Assembly: GCA_035533815.1 (NCBI GenBank)
Contig: DATLTB010000071.1
Coordinates: 1-55,420 of the forward strand
Direction of reading: 5' to 3'
DNA length: 55,420 nt
Source of the DNA: JANWKA01 sp035533815
Lineage (GTDB): Bacteria; Bacteroidota; Bacteroidia; Chitinophagales; Chitinophagaceae
Positions 17,543 through 26,658 of the stretch are shown here, one piece after another. Under the pieces are notes generated by a model, which was not told the origin of the DNA, did not search any database, and saw nothing but the letters and a program-made list of their open reading frames with translations. The stretch's first letter is position 1. The number at the start of each line of letters is the position of its first letter. The translations under genes and the position numbers were made by a program.

Positions 17543-18892
17543 ATGGAAATCAAACAATTTGAAGATAAAAGTTTAGCGCATTTTTCCTACGCAGTATTAA
17601 GCAAAGGGAAAGTTGGATTGATAGATCCAGGACGTAATCCTCTCCCTTATTATGAATTTGCGGAACAACATAACGCCAGGATTATAGCAGTGATAGAGAC
17701 CCATCTTCATGCTGATTTCATCAGCAGTCCCCTGGAAATTCATAATAAGACCGGGGCAACTATTTATATAAGCAAATTAGCAGGGGCAGCATATCCACAC
17801 CAGGCATTTGATGGCGGCGATGAAATAGCACTTGGGGATATCACCCTGAAATCCATTCAAACTCCCGGACATTCACCTGAAAGTATCAGTATCCTGGCTA
17901 TCAATGAAAATGGTCAGGCGAAAGCTGTGTTTACGGGTGATACCTTATTCGTCGGTGATTGTGGGAGGCCTGACTTAAGGATACAAGGACGGGAGATCCA
18001 GGCAGTGCTTCCCCGTTTTGCCAGGCAGCTTTATCATTCCCTTCACGACAGGCTGATGCCCTTACCAGATGATATAGCAGTTTTTCCCGCACATGGTAAA
18101 GGCAGCTTATGCGGTAAAAACCTAAGTCAGGAGACCAGCAGTACCATTGGTAATGAGAAAATCAATAACTGGAGCCTGCAGCATATGGATGAAGACCGGT
18201 TCATGTCGGAATTGCTGGCAGATCTGCCTTTTATACCTAAATACTTTCCATTTGATGTAACCCAGAATAAAACTGGGGCGGAAAGCTTTGAATCAGGCAT
18301 TTCCCGGATAGAAATAAAAAATCTGTCAAACTGTGAAGAATTCACTGATTCGGCAATTCCCGGAATACCTGTTATCGATTCAAGAATGGCCTCCCGGTTC
18401 AGAAAAACTCATTTTAGAAATGCTATTAACCTGATGGTCGACCTGAGGTTTGAAACCTGGCTGGGAAGCATTATAAACCCGAAGGAAAAGTTCTACCTGA
18501 TTGCCGAAAATGAAGCTATATTAAATGAGCTGATAGAACGTATAGCTAAAATCGGCTATGAAAAGCAAATTGTCGGGGCATATGTCTCAGACTGCGGGAA
18601 TACTAAATCTGAAATGATGGATATCCAGGAATTCCATGATAAAGCAAATACATACACGGTCATTGATGTGCGTAATGATTCAGAAGTGAGGGCCAAAAAT
18701 ATTTTTCCTGATGCCATGCACATTCCGCTCCAGGAATTAAGGGAACGCATCAGGGAAATACCCCTGGATAAACCGATATTGGTCCATTGCGCAGGAGGAT
18801 ACAGGAGTGCAGCAGGAGCCAGTATAATAGCATCTGCTGTACCGGAAAAGGTCCGGGTGTATGATTTTGGTGATCAGGTTCAGTTATTTTAA
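17543..18892 (+). CDS. MBL-fold hydrolase with rhodanese domains (persulfide dioxygenase/CstB-like)
   Basis: 449 residues. The metallo-beta-lactamase part (1-235) has THLHADF, TPGHSPES, TGDTLFVGDCGRPDL and PAHGKGS, the metal ligands of the ETHE1-type persulfide dioxygenase group. Two rhodanese domains follow: one at about 260-350, where I see no active-site Cys, and one at about 360-449 with VHCAGGYRS. This order matches CstB-like proteins, which oxidise low-molecular-weight persulfide to sulfite or thiosulfate in the cytoplasm. The next gene starts two bases after the stop. It is the main enzyme of the cluster. Confidence 0.9.
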   Translation: MEIKQFEDKSLAHFSYAVLSKGKVGLIDPGRNPLPYYEFAEQHNARIIAVIETHLHADFISSPLEIHNKTGATIYISKLAGAAYPHQAFDGGDEIALGDITLKSIQTPGHSPESISILAINENGQAKAVFTGDTLFVGDCGRPDLRIQGREIQAVLPRFARQLYHSLHDRLMPLPDDIAVFPAHGKGSLCGKNLSQETSSTIGNEKINNWSLQHMDEDRFMSELLADLPFIPKYFPFDVTQNKTGAESFESGISRIEIKNLSNCEEFTDSAIPGIPVIDSRMASRFRKTHFRNAINLMVDLRFETWLGSIINPKEKFYLIAENEAILNELIERIAKIGYEKQIVGAYVSDCGNTKSEMMDIQEFHDKANTYTVIDVRNDSEVRAKNIFPDAMHIPLQELRERIREIPLDKPILVHCAGGYRSAAGASIIASAVPEKVRVYDFGDQVQLF

Positions 18893-18894
18893 AA

Positions 18895-19137
18895 ATGAAT
18901 TTCTTAATCAAATACAAATTCAGCATTTTCGGGATTATTCTCGGAGCAAGTGCGGGGTACCTGTATTATTATTTCATTGGTTGTTCAACGGGTACCTGCC
19001 TAATTACATCAAGACCATTGAACAGCATGTTATATGGTGCCGTTATGGGAGGCTTGTTATTCAACGTTTTCAAAAATGTATTACCTGAAAAAGGGCCTAA
19101 AGACAAACCGGATAAAAATGAATCCCAGGCCGGTTAA
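18895..19137 (+). CDS. DUF6132 family small membrane protein
   Basis: 80 residues with two hydrophobic segments. The segment GASAGYLYYYFIGCSTGTCL, followed by ITSRPLNSMLYGAVMGGLLF, matches the DUF6132 signature GYLYYYFIGC-x-TGTC-x-I. Two Cys in the loop (GCSTGTC) may bind metal or sulfur. The tail is charged (KGPKDKPDKNES). The gene starts two bases after the MBL-rhodanese stop, so they are translationally linked. Function unknown; the context suggests transport or handling of sulfur species. Confidence 0.82.
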   Translation: MNFLIKYKFSIFGIILGASAGYLYYYFIGCSTGTCLITSRPLNSMLYGAVMGGLLFNVFKNVLPEKGPKDKPDKNESQAG

Positions 19138-19245
19138 TCTTCATATTATTTGGGGGACTCCTTTATGTTCCGGATGGTACAGATTATTATTCAGCCGACA
19201 TATGACTGCCAGATATAAATTAACACCAATGCCAAAAAATATCTT

Positions 19246-19566
19246 ATGCTAGACGCTATAAAAAATGCCCTCGGATTTGGGCCAAAGGAAGACTTTGCGG
19301 CCTTGCTCCGGCAAGGGGCTATTATCCTGGATGTCCGCAGCAAGGAAGAATATGCGGGGGGGCATATTAAAGGTTCAATAAACATTCCTGTTAATACCCT
19401 TAAAAACAATTTAAGCAGGCTGAAAGACAAAAACCAGCCAATCATTGCCTGTTGTGCTTCAGGGATGAGGAGTTCCATGGCAAACAGCATTTTAAAGTCA
19501 AATGGTTATTTAAAGGTGCACAATGGGGGTGCATGGAGCAGTTTAGAGAATAAAATCAGAAAATAA
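19246..19566 (+). CDS. Single-domain rhodanese-like protein
   Basis: 106 residues. The fold is seen in GAIILDVRSKEEYAGGHIKG (about 28-47) and the active loop CCASGMRSSMA (near 73), where the second Cys is the expected persulfide carrier and the Arg binds the anion. There is no signal peptide. It probably takes sulfane sulfur from thiosulfate or persulfides and serves with the MBL-rhodanese upstream. The next gene starts four bases after the stop. Confidence 0.9.
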   Translation: MLDAIKNALGFGPKEDFAALLRQGAIILDVRSKEEYAGGHIKGSINIPVNTLKNNLSRLKDKNQPIIACCASGMRSSMANSILKSNGYLKVHNGGAWSSLENKIRK

Positions 19567-19570
19567 AATC

Positions 19571-19828
19571 ATGCGAACAACAAAATTAAAGTTGCTGACA
19601 GGTTGGAGTTTCATGCGGCTGCTCCGTTTAGTGTTCGGCATATTTTTTGGCATCCAGGCAATCCAATCCCATGATTTGTTCCTGGGGCTCATTGCCATTT
19701 TCTTTTTATTTCAGGGGGTAACCAATACCGGGTGCTGCGGGGCAGGGGGCTGCCAGGTATCGCCTCCCGGACAGATAGAAGATAAACAGGAAGACCTGTC
19801 TTTCGAAGAGATGAAAATGAAAAACTGA
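19571..19828 (+). CDS. Small membrane protein with CCGAGGC motif
   Basis: 85 residues. A hydrophobic stretch (about 18-34, LLRLVFGIFFGIQAI, and 38-50, LGLIAIFFLFQG) is followed by NTGCCGAGGCQVSP with three Cys, then a charged tail. Such proteins occur beside rhodanese and thioredoxin genes in Bacteroidota, as recalled. The cysteines might bind a metal or carry sulfur. An internal ATG at codon 15 is an alternative start. It ends the plus-strand cluster. Confidence 0.72.
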   Translation: MRTTKLKLLTGWSFMRLLRLVFGIFFGIQAIQSHDLFLGLIAIFFLFQGVTNTGCCGAGGCQVSPPGQIEDKQEDLSFEEMKMKN

Positions 19829-20184
19829 CAAATTGAATTAAACAGCTGTTTTTACGGTCTCATGGCAGGGATTATTTTCAGGATTGTGAAAGTAGAAGCA
19901 AAAAAATTATTTAATTCAGCTAATTCAATTCTTGTAGAATTGCTTAAAAAAATAACTTAAAATTCAACGTTCTTCCATCTCAGGATGGGACTGAAGTTGT
20001 GTCTCTTTCTGAAATAGCTTGCCACCCTAAAGTTATTTCAGGAAGGGCCAACTAAGGTGAAATAATTCTTCGATGGCTTATCCTGAATAATTTCACGGAC
20101 AAGTCCGGACCGGAAGCCGGAGAAGGGGTCGCTGATGATCCTGCTCCCTGTCATCGGTTTTAATATCCGCTATCCGAGCTCCTT
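19829..20184. other. Convergent intergenic region with alternating TGAAATA arms
   Basis: No gene is visible. Four related arms alternate in orientation: CTGAAATA (20009-20016), TATTTCAG (20034-20041), GTGAAATAATTC (20057-20068) and GAATAATTTCAC (20085-20096). The first and second are perfectly complementary, the second and third pair over eight bases (TTATTTCA with TGAAATAA), and the third and fourth pair with two mismatches. Lying between converging genes, it may act as a two-way terminator or be an RNA that can switch between folds. Confidence 0.45.
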
Positions 20185-20703
20185 TCACAATATTAAATTT
20201 ACCGCCCCTGTGGCCCGCATTATCCTTTCTTCCCGGGACCCCCGGATATCCGCCCAGGGCAATCCGGCATTGATGACGATATCCCGGTATACCGAATAAA
20301 AGTACTCCCGCATGGACCGGTCCGGGTATTCCCGTTGCGGATCTGGTTCCCAGGGTAGATCAATACAGGTTAATAGGTAGAGGTCATATTTTCGGACAGC
20401 GATCTGTTCCAGTATCCAGGGATCGCAACTCCCGAAAGCATGTTCACTCCAGACCTTGATCACGTACAGGTCGGTGTCACAGATCAGTAAAGAACCTGCA
20501 TTAAGGGCTATCTGATCCTCTGTTTTGATCTGGCCCCGGGCAATTTCCAATAAATCCGGCTCCCGGTAACTGCCGTCCATGGCTCCAATATACTGCCGGG
20601 CAAATTCCGGGACCCAGGGAACCTGAAAATGGGTGGCCAAGCTTATACTCAGGGTGGTCTTGCCCGTGCTTTCCGGACCGATGACGACTGCTTTTTTAGG
20701 CAA
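20185..20703 (-). CDS. NadR-like ATPase / nicotinamide riboside kinase domain protein
   Basis: 172 residues. The P-loop is GPESTGKTTL (about 9-18), followed by VPEFARQYI, a signature of the NadR C-terminal ribosylnicotinamide kinase domain, and LICDTDLYVIKVW. The NMN adenylyltransferase and HTH domains of enteric NadR are absent. The likely reaction is phosphorylation of nicotinamide riboside to NMN in the cytoplasm. It overlaps the end of the RND pump gene by 8 bases. The partner permease pnuC lies at 28690-29313 on the same strand, with the efflux cluster between them. Confidence 0.88.
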   Translation of the reverse strand: MPKKAVVIGPESTGKTTLSISLATHFQVPWVPEFARQYIGAMDGSYREPDLLEIARGQIKTEDQIALNAGSLLICDTDLYVIKVWSEHAFGSCDPWILEQIAVRKYDLYLLTCIDLPWEPDPQREYPDRSMREYFYSVYRDIVINAGLPWADIRGSREERIMRATGAVNLIL

Positions 20704-23700
20704 GCGACTTCTTTTCCCTGCGAATATACACCATGCGCAATACTATGGGCAGCAGGATCAGCAGTAAAGGAAGGGCCATGAGAAATCCACCGATAACGGC
20801 AATCGCCAGGGGTTGATGAAGCTGGGCGCCGACTCCGATTCCCAGGGCCAGGGGCGACAGGGCAATGATGGCTCCCAGGGCAGTCATTAACTTAGGCCTT
20901 AACCTCGTTGAAATCGCATAGATAATGGATTCATCCACTGACTTGGTTTTGCGGCTGTCTGAAAACTGCAGGAAGGTGAAAATAGCATTTTCACCGATGA
21001 TGCCCACGATCATGATCATGCCCGTATAGCTGCCTACATTCAGCGGAGTATGCGTGAGATAAAGAGCCACTATGGATCCTGAAGTTCCCAGTGCGGCAAT
21101 ACCCAGGATACTCAATGAAGTCAAAAAATCCCTGGAAAAGAATAAAAAGACAACAAAAACCAGCAGGCCGGCCGAAATGAGGATCATCAGCAGTTCCTTG
21201 AAGGATTGCTGCTGTTGGGCATACTGGCCGCCATAAGTAATGTGGTATCCCTGAGGCAGATGAACCTGTGCGGAAACCCTGGCCCGGATATCCTTGATCA
21301 CGCTTCCCAGGTCCCGGTTATTGAGCCTGGCCGTTACCACACTCATGGATTGCAGGTCTTCCCTTTGTATTTCGGCTTGTCCGGAATCAATGGACACATC
21401 TGCAAAATCAGTCAGGGGTTTGAGGGTGCCTCCCGGCAGGAAAATGGAAGCATGACGGATTTCATCAACAGTTCTTGCCATAGATCCCGGATAAACCATC
21501 CTTACAGTGGTCATCTGCTCCTTTTCTAAAACCTGGCCTACGGGATTACCCAACAGGGTGGTCTGTAACTGGAACTGCAGATCGGAGGGAGTCAGGTTAT
21601 ACTGAGCCAGCTGGGTTGGGCGTGGCCGGATATCGAGAGAAGGTCCGGCGATCACGATTCCATCAAATACATCTGCCGTACCCGGCACTTGATTGCATAC
21701 CCCCGCTATCTGGACGGCGAGTTGGTTCAATACCTGCTGGTCGTCCCCGAAAATCTTGATCTGTATTGGCTGTACGGAACTCATCAGGTCGCCCAGCATA
21801 TCAGAGATCACCTGTCCGAAATCAACCCGAAGGGCCGGTTGGGTAGCTTCTATCTTTCGACGCAGATCATCGATCACGTCATTGGTTGTCCTTTTCCTGG
21901 ATTTTTTCAGCTGTATCAGGTAATCCCCGGTATTGGGTTCTGTGATATAAAAACCCATCTGTGTACCTGTTCTTCGGGAATAGCTCTGGACATCCGGTTC
22001 CCGGATGATGATTTTTTCCACTTGCCGGAGAATCCGGTCCGTCTCATCCAGGGATGTTCCAGGCGGACTGACATAATCCAGTACGATGGTTCCTTCATCC
22101 ATGTCGGGCAGGAATCCTGTTTTCAGATGAGGTATGATCAGCCAGATAACTGCGAACAGGATAGCCGCCATCACCACCCCGATCAACGGACGATGAATGA
22201 AGAAAGATACCCAGGTTTGCTTTTTAGTCGCTTTGTCCTGCTCCTTTGCTTCCCCCTTTTTCCTTGATTTGACGGAAAACATCAGATAGATCACCGGAAG
22301 ACCGAGCCAGCTGACCAGGAAAGAGCAAACCAACGTAATAATCATGGTATTGGCGAGAACCTTGAAATAGGCTCCTGCAACACCGCTCATAAAGGCAAAG
22401 GGAATGAATATCACTATGGTACTGATGGAGGATGCTACCATCCCACCGAACAGGTAATGTATTGCTTTCTGCACCAGGGCCCCGGTATCCAGATCATGGT
22501 TCTCCTCCCGGGTACGGTGCAATTGTTCCACTACGACGATGGAATCATCAATAATCAGCCCGATGGAGGCAGCTATGGCTCCCAGGGTCATGATATTAAA
22601 AGTATATCCTACTGCATAGATGACAATCAGGGTTAGGGCAAGGGTAACCGGTATGGTGATCAGTATGGTCAGGCTGGCCTTGAAAGACCTCAGAAAAATA
22701 ATGGCTACGATAATGGCCAGCAGGATTCCAATCCACAGTGCATCGCTGACACTCCGGATGGAGTTATGTACAAAGTCAGCCTGAATATAATAAGGTTTAA
22801 GGGATACGTCCGGGGGAAGGATCCTCCCCAGTTCTTTCACTTTACGTTCCACCTGGGTGGATATATCGATCAGGTTCGCATTGGGCTGCTTGATTACCCC
22901 GATCAGTACTGCACTGCGTCCATTGGCATTGATCCGCACATATTCTACCGCCTCCCTGATCTGAACTGAGGCAATATCTTTCAACTGAAGCACGCGCTTG
23001 CCATTGTTACTGATGACGATATTACCGATATCTGCTTTCCCGTGCATCGTCGCATCGGTAACGGTGAGATACATCCTGCGGTAATCAGAAAGGTATCCGT
23101 CAGATAAAATAAAATCTGTGCTTGAAAGAGCCTGGGCCACCATCTGCGGGGTAACGGACAGGGCACTCATCTTTTGCTGGTCCAGGATCACCCAGTATTC
23201 CTTGGTTTTGCCACCCATAATATCAATCCTGGCTACCCCGGATACCTGGGACAGGTAGGGCCTGATGGTATATTCCGCCATCATTTTCAGGGCAATGGGG
23301 GAACGGGTATTGCTTTCCAGGGTATACCCCATTACTTGCAGGATGGACGGGTTCATTTTTTCCACGGTGACCTGGACACCTGGCGGAAGCTGGGTGCGGT
23401 CTTCGTTGATCAGGGATTCTATATTCTCATAAGCCTTATCGATGTCCTGATTCCAGTTCATATATGCGGAAATCTCACAGCTGCCCCTGCTTGTGGTGCT
23501 TCGGATCATCCGCAGGCCCGGAACCTGTTTGATGGCGATTTCCAGCGGTTTGGTCACTGTGACCATCATTTTGTCCACCGGCTGGAGTCCGGCATTAGCA
23601 ATAATTTTTATTTTAGGGAATGTGATCTCAGGGAAAAGGGAAGTCTGCAAATTTCCATACACCAGCAGTCCGCTGATGATGATCATCGCAGCTACAACAG

Positions 23701-23737
23701 AAATCGGATTTTTATATGTCTTGAAATATTGGTTCAT
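20696..23737 (-). CDS. RND family efflux permease (AcrB/HAE1-like)
   Basis: 1013 residues, normal for RND pumps. The protein has the N-terminal helix, a large periplasmic domain, an internal repeat and helices with IGLIIDDSIVVVEQLHRTRE (TM4, with the paired Asp used for proton transfer). GIIGENAIFTFLQF and the final helix bundle are also present. It spans the inner membrane and works with an adaptor and a TolC channel encoded upstream. The substrate is not obvious; the tail lacks the His/Met clusters of CusA. The overlap with the kinase gene at its 3' end suggests one transcript. Confidence 0.93.
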   Translation of the reverse strand: MNQYFKTYKNPISVVAAMIIISGLLVYGNLQTSLFPEITFPKIKIIANAGLQPVDKMMVTVTKPLEIAIKQVPGLRMIRSTTSRGSCEISAYMNWNQDIDKAYENIESLINEDRTQLPPGVQVTVEKMNPSILQVMGYTLESNTRSPIALKMMAEYTIRPYLSQVSGVARIDIMGGKTKEYWVILDQQKMSALSVTPQMVAQALSSTDFILSDGYLSDYRRMYLTVTDATMHGKADIGNIVISNNGKRVLQLKDIASVQIREAVEYVRINANGRSAVLIGVIKQPNANLIDISTQVERKVKELGRILPPDVSLKPYYIQADFVHNSIRSVSDALWIGILLAIIVAIIFLRSFKASLTILITIPVTLALTLIVIYAVGYTFNIMTLGAIAASIGLIIDDSIVVVEQLHRTREENHDLDTGALVQKAIHYLFGGMVASSISTIVIFIPFAFMSGVAGAYFKVLANTMIITLVCSFLVSWLGLPVIYLMFSVKSRKKGEAKEQDKATKKQTWVSFFIHRPLIGVVMAAILFAVIWLIIPHLKTGFLPDMDEGTIVLDYVSPPGTSLDETDRILRQVEKIIIREPDVQSYSRRTGTQMGFYITEPNTGDYLIQLKKSRKRTTNDVIDDLRRKIEATQPALRVDFGQVISDMLGDLMSSVQPIQIKIFGDDQQVLNQLAVQIAGVCNQVPGTADVFDGIVIAGPSLDIRPRPTQLAQYNLTPSDLQFQLQTTLLGNPVGQVLEKEQMTTVRMVYPGSMARTVDEIRHASIFLPGGTLKPLTDFADVSIDSGQAEIQREDLQSMSVVTARLNNRDLGSVIKDIRARVSAQVHLPQGYHITYGGQYAQQQQSFKELLMILISAGLLVFVVFLFFSRDFLTSLSILGIAALGTSGSIVALYLTHTPLNVGSYTGMIMIVGIIGENAIFTFLQFSDSRKTKSVDESIIYAISTRLRPKLMTALGAIIALSPLALGIGVGAQLHQPLAIAVIGGFLMALPLLLILLPIVLRMVYIRREKKSLA

Positions 23738-23747
23738 AGGTCATTAT

Positions 23748-24371
23748 TCAGAAAGCTTGCCTTACCTGATGACGGCTGCGGGTCGCGTTCAGCCATTTTC
23801 CGGCTTTAAAGCTCAGCCATGCAGATCCGGCACCGATGAGCGTCCCTGCCAATACATCGCTGGGATAATGGACGCCCAGGTCCATCCTTCCATAAGCGAC
23901 TGTCGCCAGCCATAACGATCCGGGAAGGATGATATACCATTTGGGATAACTCAGGCTGAGGGAGGTGACCAGGGCTGCTGTCACCGTGCAATCCCCGGAG
24001 GGAAATGACGGGGTGTTCTCCGTTACCTGATGCTGGATGAAAGGATAGGTCACATAGGGTCTGGGTCTTTTCACCAGGTACTTCAGGCTGAGGGTAACGG
24101 CAGCAGACATCCCAAGGGCTAAAATAGCTTCACCTGCATTATAGGTAAGGGAGCTGTCGTGGGTGATCCAGCCTGTAATCAATATCCCTAAAGGCAGCAC
24201 AGCGCATACCGGATCATTATAGGTGTTCAGGGCAATGAACGCTTTATCCAGTGCACGCGGACGGTGCAGGTTAATCTCCCTGAGGATATTGATATCCACA
24301 TTCTGCGCCATCACGGTTCTCACAGGCAGCGCAAACAGTAAAAGGGTAATGATTATTTTCATTGGTTTCAT
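23748..24371 (-). CDS. PAP2 superfamily membrane phosphatase with atypical motif
   Basis: 207 residues with an N-terminal signal or helix (LLLFALPVRTVMA). The PAP2 motifs are KYLVKRPRP (C1, near 102), FPSGDCTV (C2, near 125) and GRMDLGVHYPSD (C3, with R, H and D). In C2 the usual His of PSGH is Asp. The family removes phosphate from lipid phosphates, for example undecaprenyl pyrophosphate, at the periplasmic face. The start shares ATGA with the stop of the adaptor gene, so it is coupled to the efflux genes, which is unusual for PAP2. Confidence 0.85.
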   Translation of the reverse strand: MKPMKIIITLLLFALPVRTVMAQNVDINILREINLHRPRALDKAFIALNTYNDPVCAVLPLGILITGWITHDSSLTYNAGEAILALGMSAAVTLSLKYLVKRPRPYVTYPFIQHQVTENTPSFPSGDCTVTAALVTSLSLSYPKWYIILPGSLWLATVAYGRMDLGVHYPSDVLAGTLIGAGSAWLSFKAGKWLNATRSRHQVRQAF

Positions 24372-25306
24372 TTAGTCCCTTCTATACGTACCAAGGCTGT
24401 ATCATTCAGACCATAATTACCAGTCAGCAGGATGGAATCTGAATCAGTGAACCGGGGACTCAGTATTTCAATCCTGTCGGGCAGCACCATTCCTGTTTTA
24501 ACCGGCACCCTGATCGCTGTGGTATCATTGACCAGCTTCATGACCCAAAAATGGGTTTCAGCTTCATTGGAAAGTATTGCTGCTGTAGGAAGAGTGATCG
24601 CATCCTTCTTTTCTTTATGGACAAACTGCACTTTGGCTACCAGATTCTCCGGAAGCTGTGCGGTGGTCAGGGGCCTGATTTCAAAACGTTGGGTTTGGGA
24701 AAGGGGGTCCACGCTGGGAAGCCTGGAAATGATCCTCCCCGGTATTTGCTCCCCGTCGGGCAGGATTACCCTGCACTCCGCGTTAAGGGCCACATCCTGC
24801 AACCACTCTACCGGAACATCCAGCAGGAACACAAAGCTGCTCTTATCTGCAATATAGCATAATGAATCCCCATCCATGACATAGTCACCGGCCTGGTTGA
24901 ACAGGCTGGTGACAAAACCGGCCTGGGGTGCTTTTATGGTGATTTGTCCCGAAAAACCCAGGGTGGAATCCAGTTTCCGGGAAGCGCGGCCTATCGCCAT
25001 GGCTTCCCGGGTTTCCAGAACAAATAATTCCTGACCTCCGCGGACCCACTCTCCGGGGCTGATTTGGCAATGGAGTATATATCCGTTTACACTGGACCTC
25101 ACCGCATTTTTTTTCAGGTAGGCAGATGTTGCGTTCAGTGTGGTCAGTTGCTGCACCGGCCCCTGAGTAATATGGGTAAAAGTAACGGGGGTTTGGGTCG
25201 CTGTAATATCGACATTGCTGTCCGGAGATGATCCGCTTTTACACGATGGCATACCCATTAATGCCAGTACGGTGAATATCCAGATATACCTGCAAATATT
25301 GTTCAT
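24368..25306 (-). CDS. RND efflux periplasmic adaptor (membrane fusion protein), lipoprotein
   Basis: 312 residues from ATG 25306; the open frame reaches 25357 but the first 17 codons precede the lipoprotein signal MNNICRYIWIFTVLALMGMP-SC. The lipobox Cys is in MPSC. Typical adaptor parts follow: a lipoyl-like half near residues 80-110 (VNGYILHCQISPGEWVRGGQ), a short coiled coil, a second half with GFVTSLFNQAGDYV and a beta barrel with LPDGEQIPGRI. It bridges the RND pump and TolC channel. It starts 11 bases after the TolC gene and ends in a four-base overlap with the PAP2 gene. Confidence 0.9.
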   Translation of the reverse strand: MNNICRYIWIFTVLALMGMPSCKSGSSPDSNVDITATQTPVTFTHITQGPVQQLTTLNATSAYLKKNAVRSSVNGYILHCQISPGEWVRGGQELFVLETREAMAIGRASRKLDSTLGFSGQITIKAPQAGFVTSLFNQAGDYVMDGDSLCYIADKSSFVFLLDVPVEWLQDVALNAECRVILPDGEQIPGRIISRLPSVDPLSQTQRFEIRPLTTAQLPENLVAKVQFVHKEKKDAITLPTAAILSNEAETHFWVMKLVNDTTAIRVPVKTGMVLPDRIEILSPRFTDSDSILLTGNYGLNDTALVRIEGTK

Positions 25307-25317
25307 GGTCAGGGGGG

Positions 25318-26565
25318 TTAGTGATTCCAGTAATTGAGCTGGTTGACGATTTGCCACCTGCTCACCAGGGCCTGGTTCCGGTCATTTTCGATGGTCAGGT
25401 AATTATTGATGGCCAGGATATAATCGGTGATCCGCACATCCCCGCTGTTGAGCAGTTTCTTATCCAGATTGATCAGTAATGCGGAGTTGGCCAGCTTATC
25501 GCGGATCTGTCCGATCAGGATATCGGATGCTCCGAGTTGCTGAACCAGCATCGCAACCTGCTGGTTATACTGCCGCCCGAAAAATTGTGCATATCCTAAG
25601 CGGGTATCTTCCGAAAGGTTTAGCTTCCGGTAATCCAATTGCCGTTGTTTACCATCATATATGGGCACACTGAGGGTGATGCCTACGCTTGCCCCGTAAT
25701 TGCGGTAGGCGGTTAGCAGGCTCGATGAATTCAGGCCAGCATTGGCAAACCAGCTAACCGAAGGGCGGTACCGGGTATCCACCTGCTGGCGGCCATTGAT
25801 GATCTTCAGGCTGTCCAGTACGAACTGATGGAAAAAGGGACTGGTATCCTTTTGCGTCAAAAGGACAGGTTCAAGAACGGGCTTGGCCAGATCCACCATA
25901 CCAGTATCATTGATGCCGCAAAGGTAATTTAGGGTAGCTACCGCAGAGCGATATTGTAAGTCAAGTTGTCCCAGCGTGATTTCCTGGGATTGCAGGGTAA
26001 CGAGAAAACTGAGATAGTCTGTTTGTTTATACACCCCCTGTATGGCCAGCTGTTTCAATAATTCCTGCTGATCGGAAAACAGCTTGTATACTTTCAGGGT
26101 GGTCTGATACTGGCTGTAACCCGAATAGGCGACAAGGTATTGGGTAGTGATGGTGCGCTCGAGGTCTATCTGGCTCAGCCGGGAAGTATTGGCGATGGAT
26201 TCACTATTCAGCCGGACTGCCTCATACTGGGGTTGCAGGATTTTTTTATTGAATAAAGGCTGGGTAACAGAAAGCTGGGCTGCATAGAGTCCACCGTTTG
26301 TCACTATCTGATCATAACCAAATCCACCAAGCTGCGGGGCTACCATGGCCTCTCCATTGGCCATAACCTGGGGCTTATTGGCTGCCTGAATAAGCAGACT
26401 ATCCAATTCCCCTGATCTAAGCTGGTTGCTGTAGTCCCTGAGCAGGGGGCTGGCGGCCAGTCCTTGCTGAAGATAAAAGTCCAGATCTCGTGTCTGTCCT
26501 AGTCCCGGAAAGGCCAGAAGCAACGCAAACACGTAAAAATAAGCGGTTTTAGCAAAAAAAGGCAT
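25318..26565 (-). CDS. TolC family outer membrane efflux protein
   Basis: 415 residues with a signal peptide (AYFYVFALLLAFPGLGQ). The rest is long amphipathic helices with two repeats of the outer-membrane efflux protein fold: residues 40-220 and 240-410, including STNLR-like SNQLRSGELDSLLIQAANKP and GITLSVPIYDGKQRQLDYRK. It should form a trimeric channel with the adaptor and RND pump encoded next. It is the first gene of the efflux set and has a -7-like box at 26600-26607. Confidence 0.9.
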   Translation of the reverse strand: MPFFAKTAYFYVFALLLAFPGLGQTRDLDFYLQQGLAASPLLRDYSNQLRSGELDSLLIQAANKPQVMANGEAMVAPQLGGFGYDQIVTNGGLYAAQLSVTQPLFNKKILQPQYEAVRLNSESIANTSRLSQIDLERTITTQYLVAYSGYSQYQTTLKVYKLFSDQQELLKQLAIQGVYKQTDYLSFLVTLQSQEITLGQLDLQYRSAVATLNYLCGINDTGMVDLAKPVLEPVLLTQKDTSPFFHQFVLDSLKIINGRQQVDTRYRPSVSWFANAGLNSSSLLTAYRNYGASVGITLSVPIYDGKQRQLDYRKLNLSEDTRLGYAQFFGRQYNQQVAMLVQQLGASDILIGQIRDKLANSALLINLDKKLLNSGDVRITDYILAINNYLTIENDRNQALVSRWQIVNQLNYWNH

Positions 26566-26599
26566 CAGGATACACAGTGGAAAATAAAAGGGGTCAGGG

Positions 26600-26607
26600 C
26601 AAAGTTA
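26600..26607 (-). promoter_or_regulatory. Candidate -7 promoter box for the efflux operon
   Basis: Read on the minus strand the sequence is TAACTTTG, a full match to TAnnTTTG, 35 bases before the TolC-family start. A TTTTG is nearby but not at the usual spacing, so the -33 element is unsure. It would let the efflux genes be transcribed independently of the kinase/regulator genes upstream. Confidence 0.4.
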
Positions 26608-26658
26608 TCTAAAATAGGCAAAACTATCTCCGGATTTTGTATGAATTTGGAATGCCCA

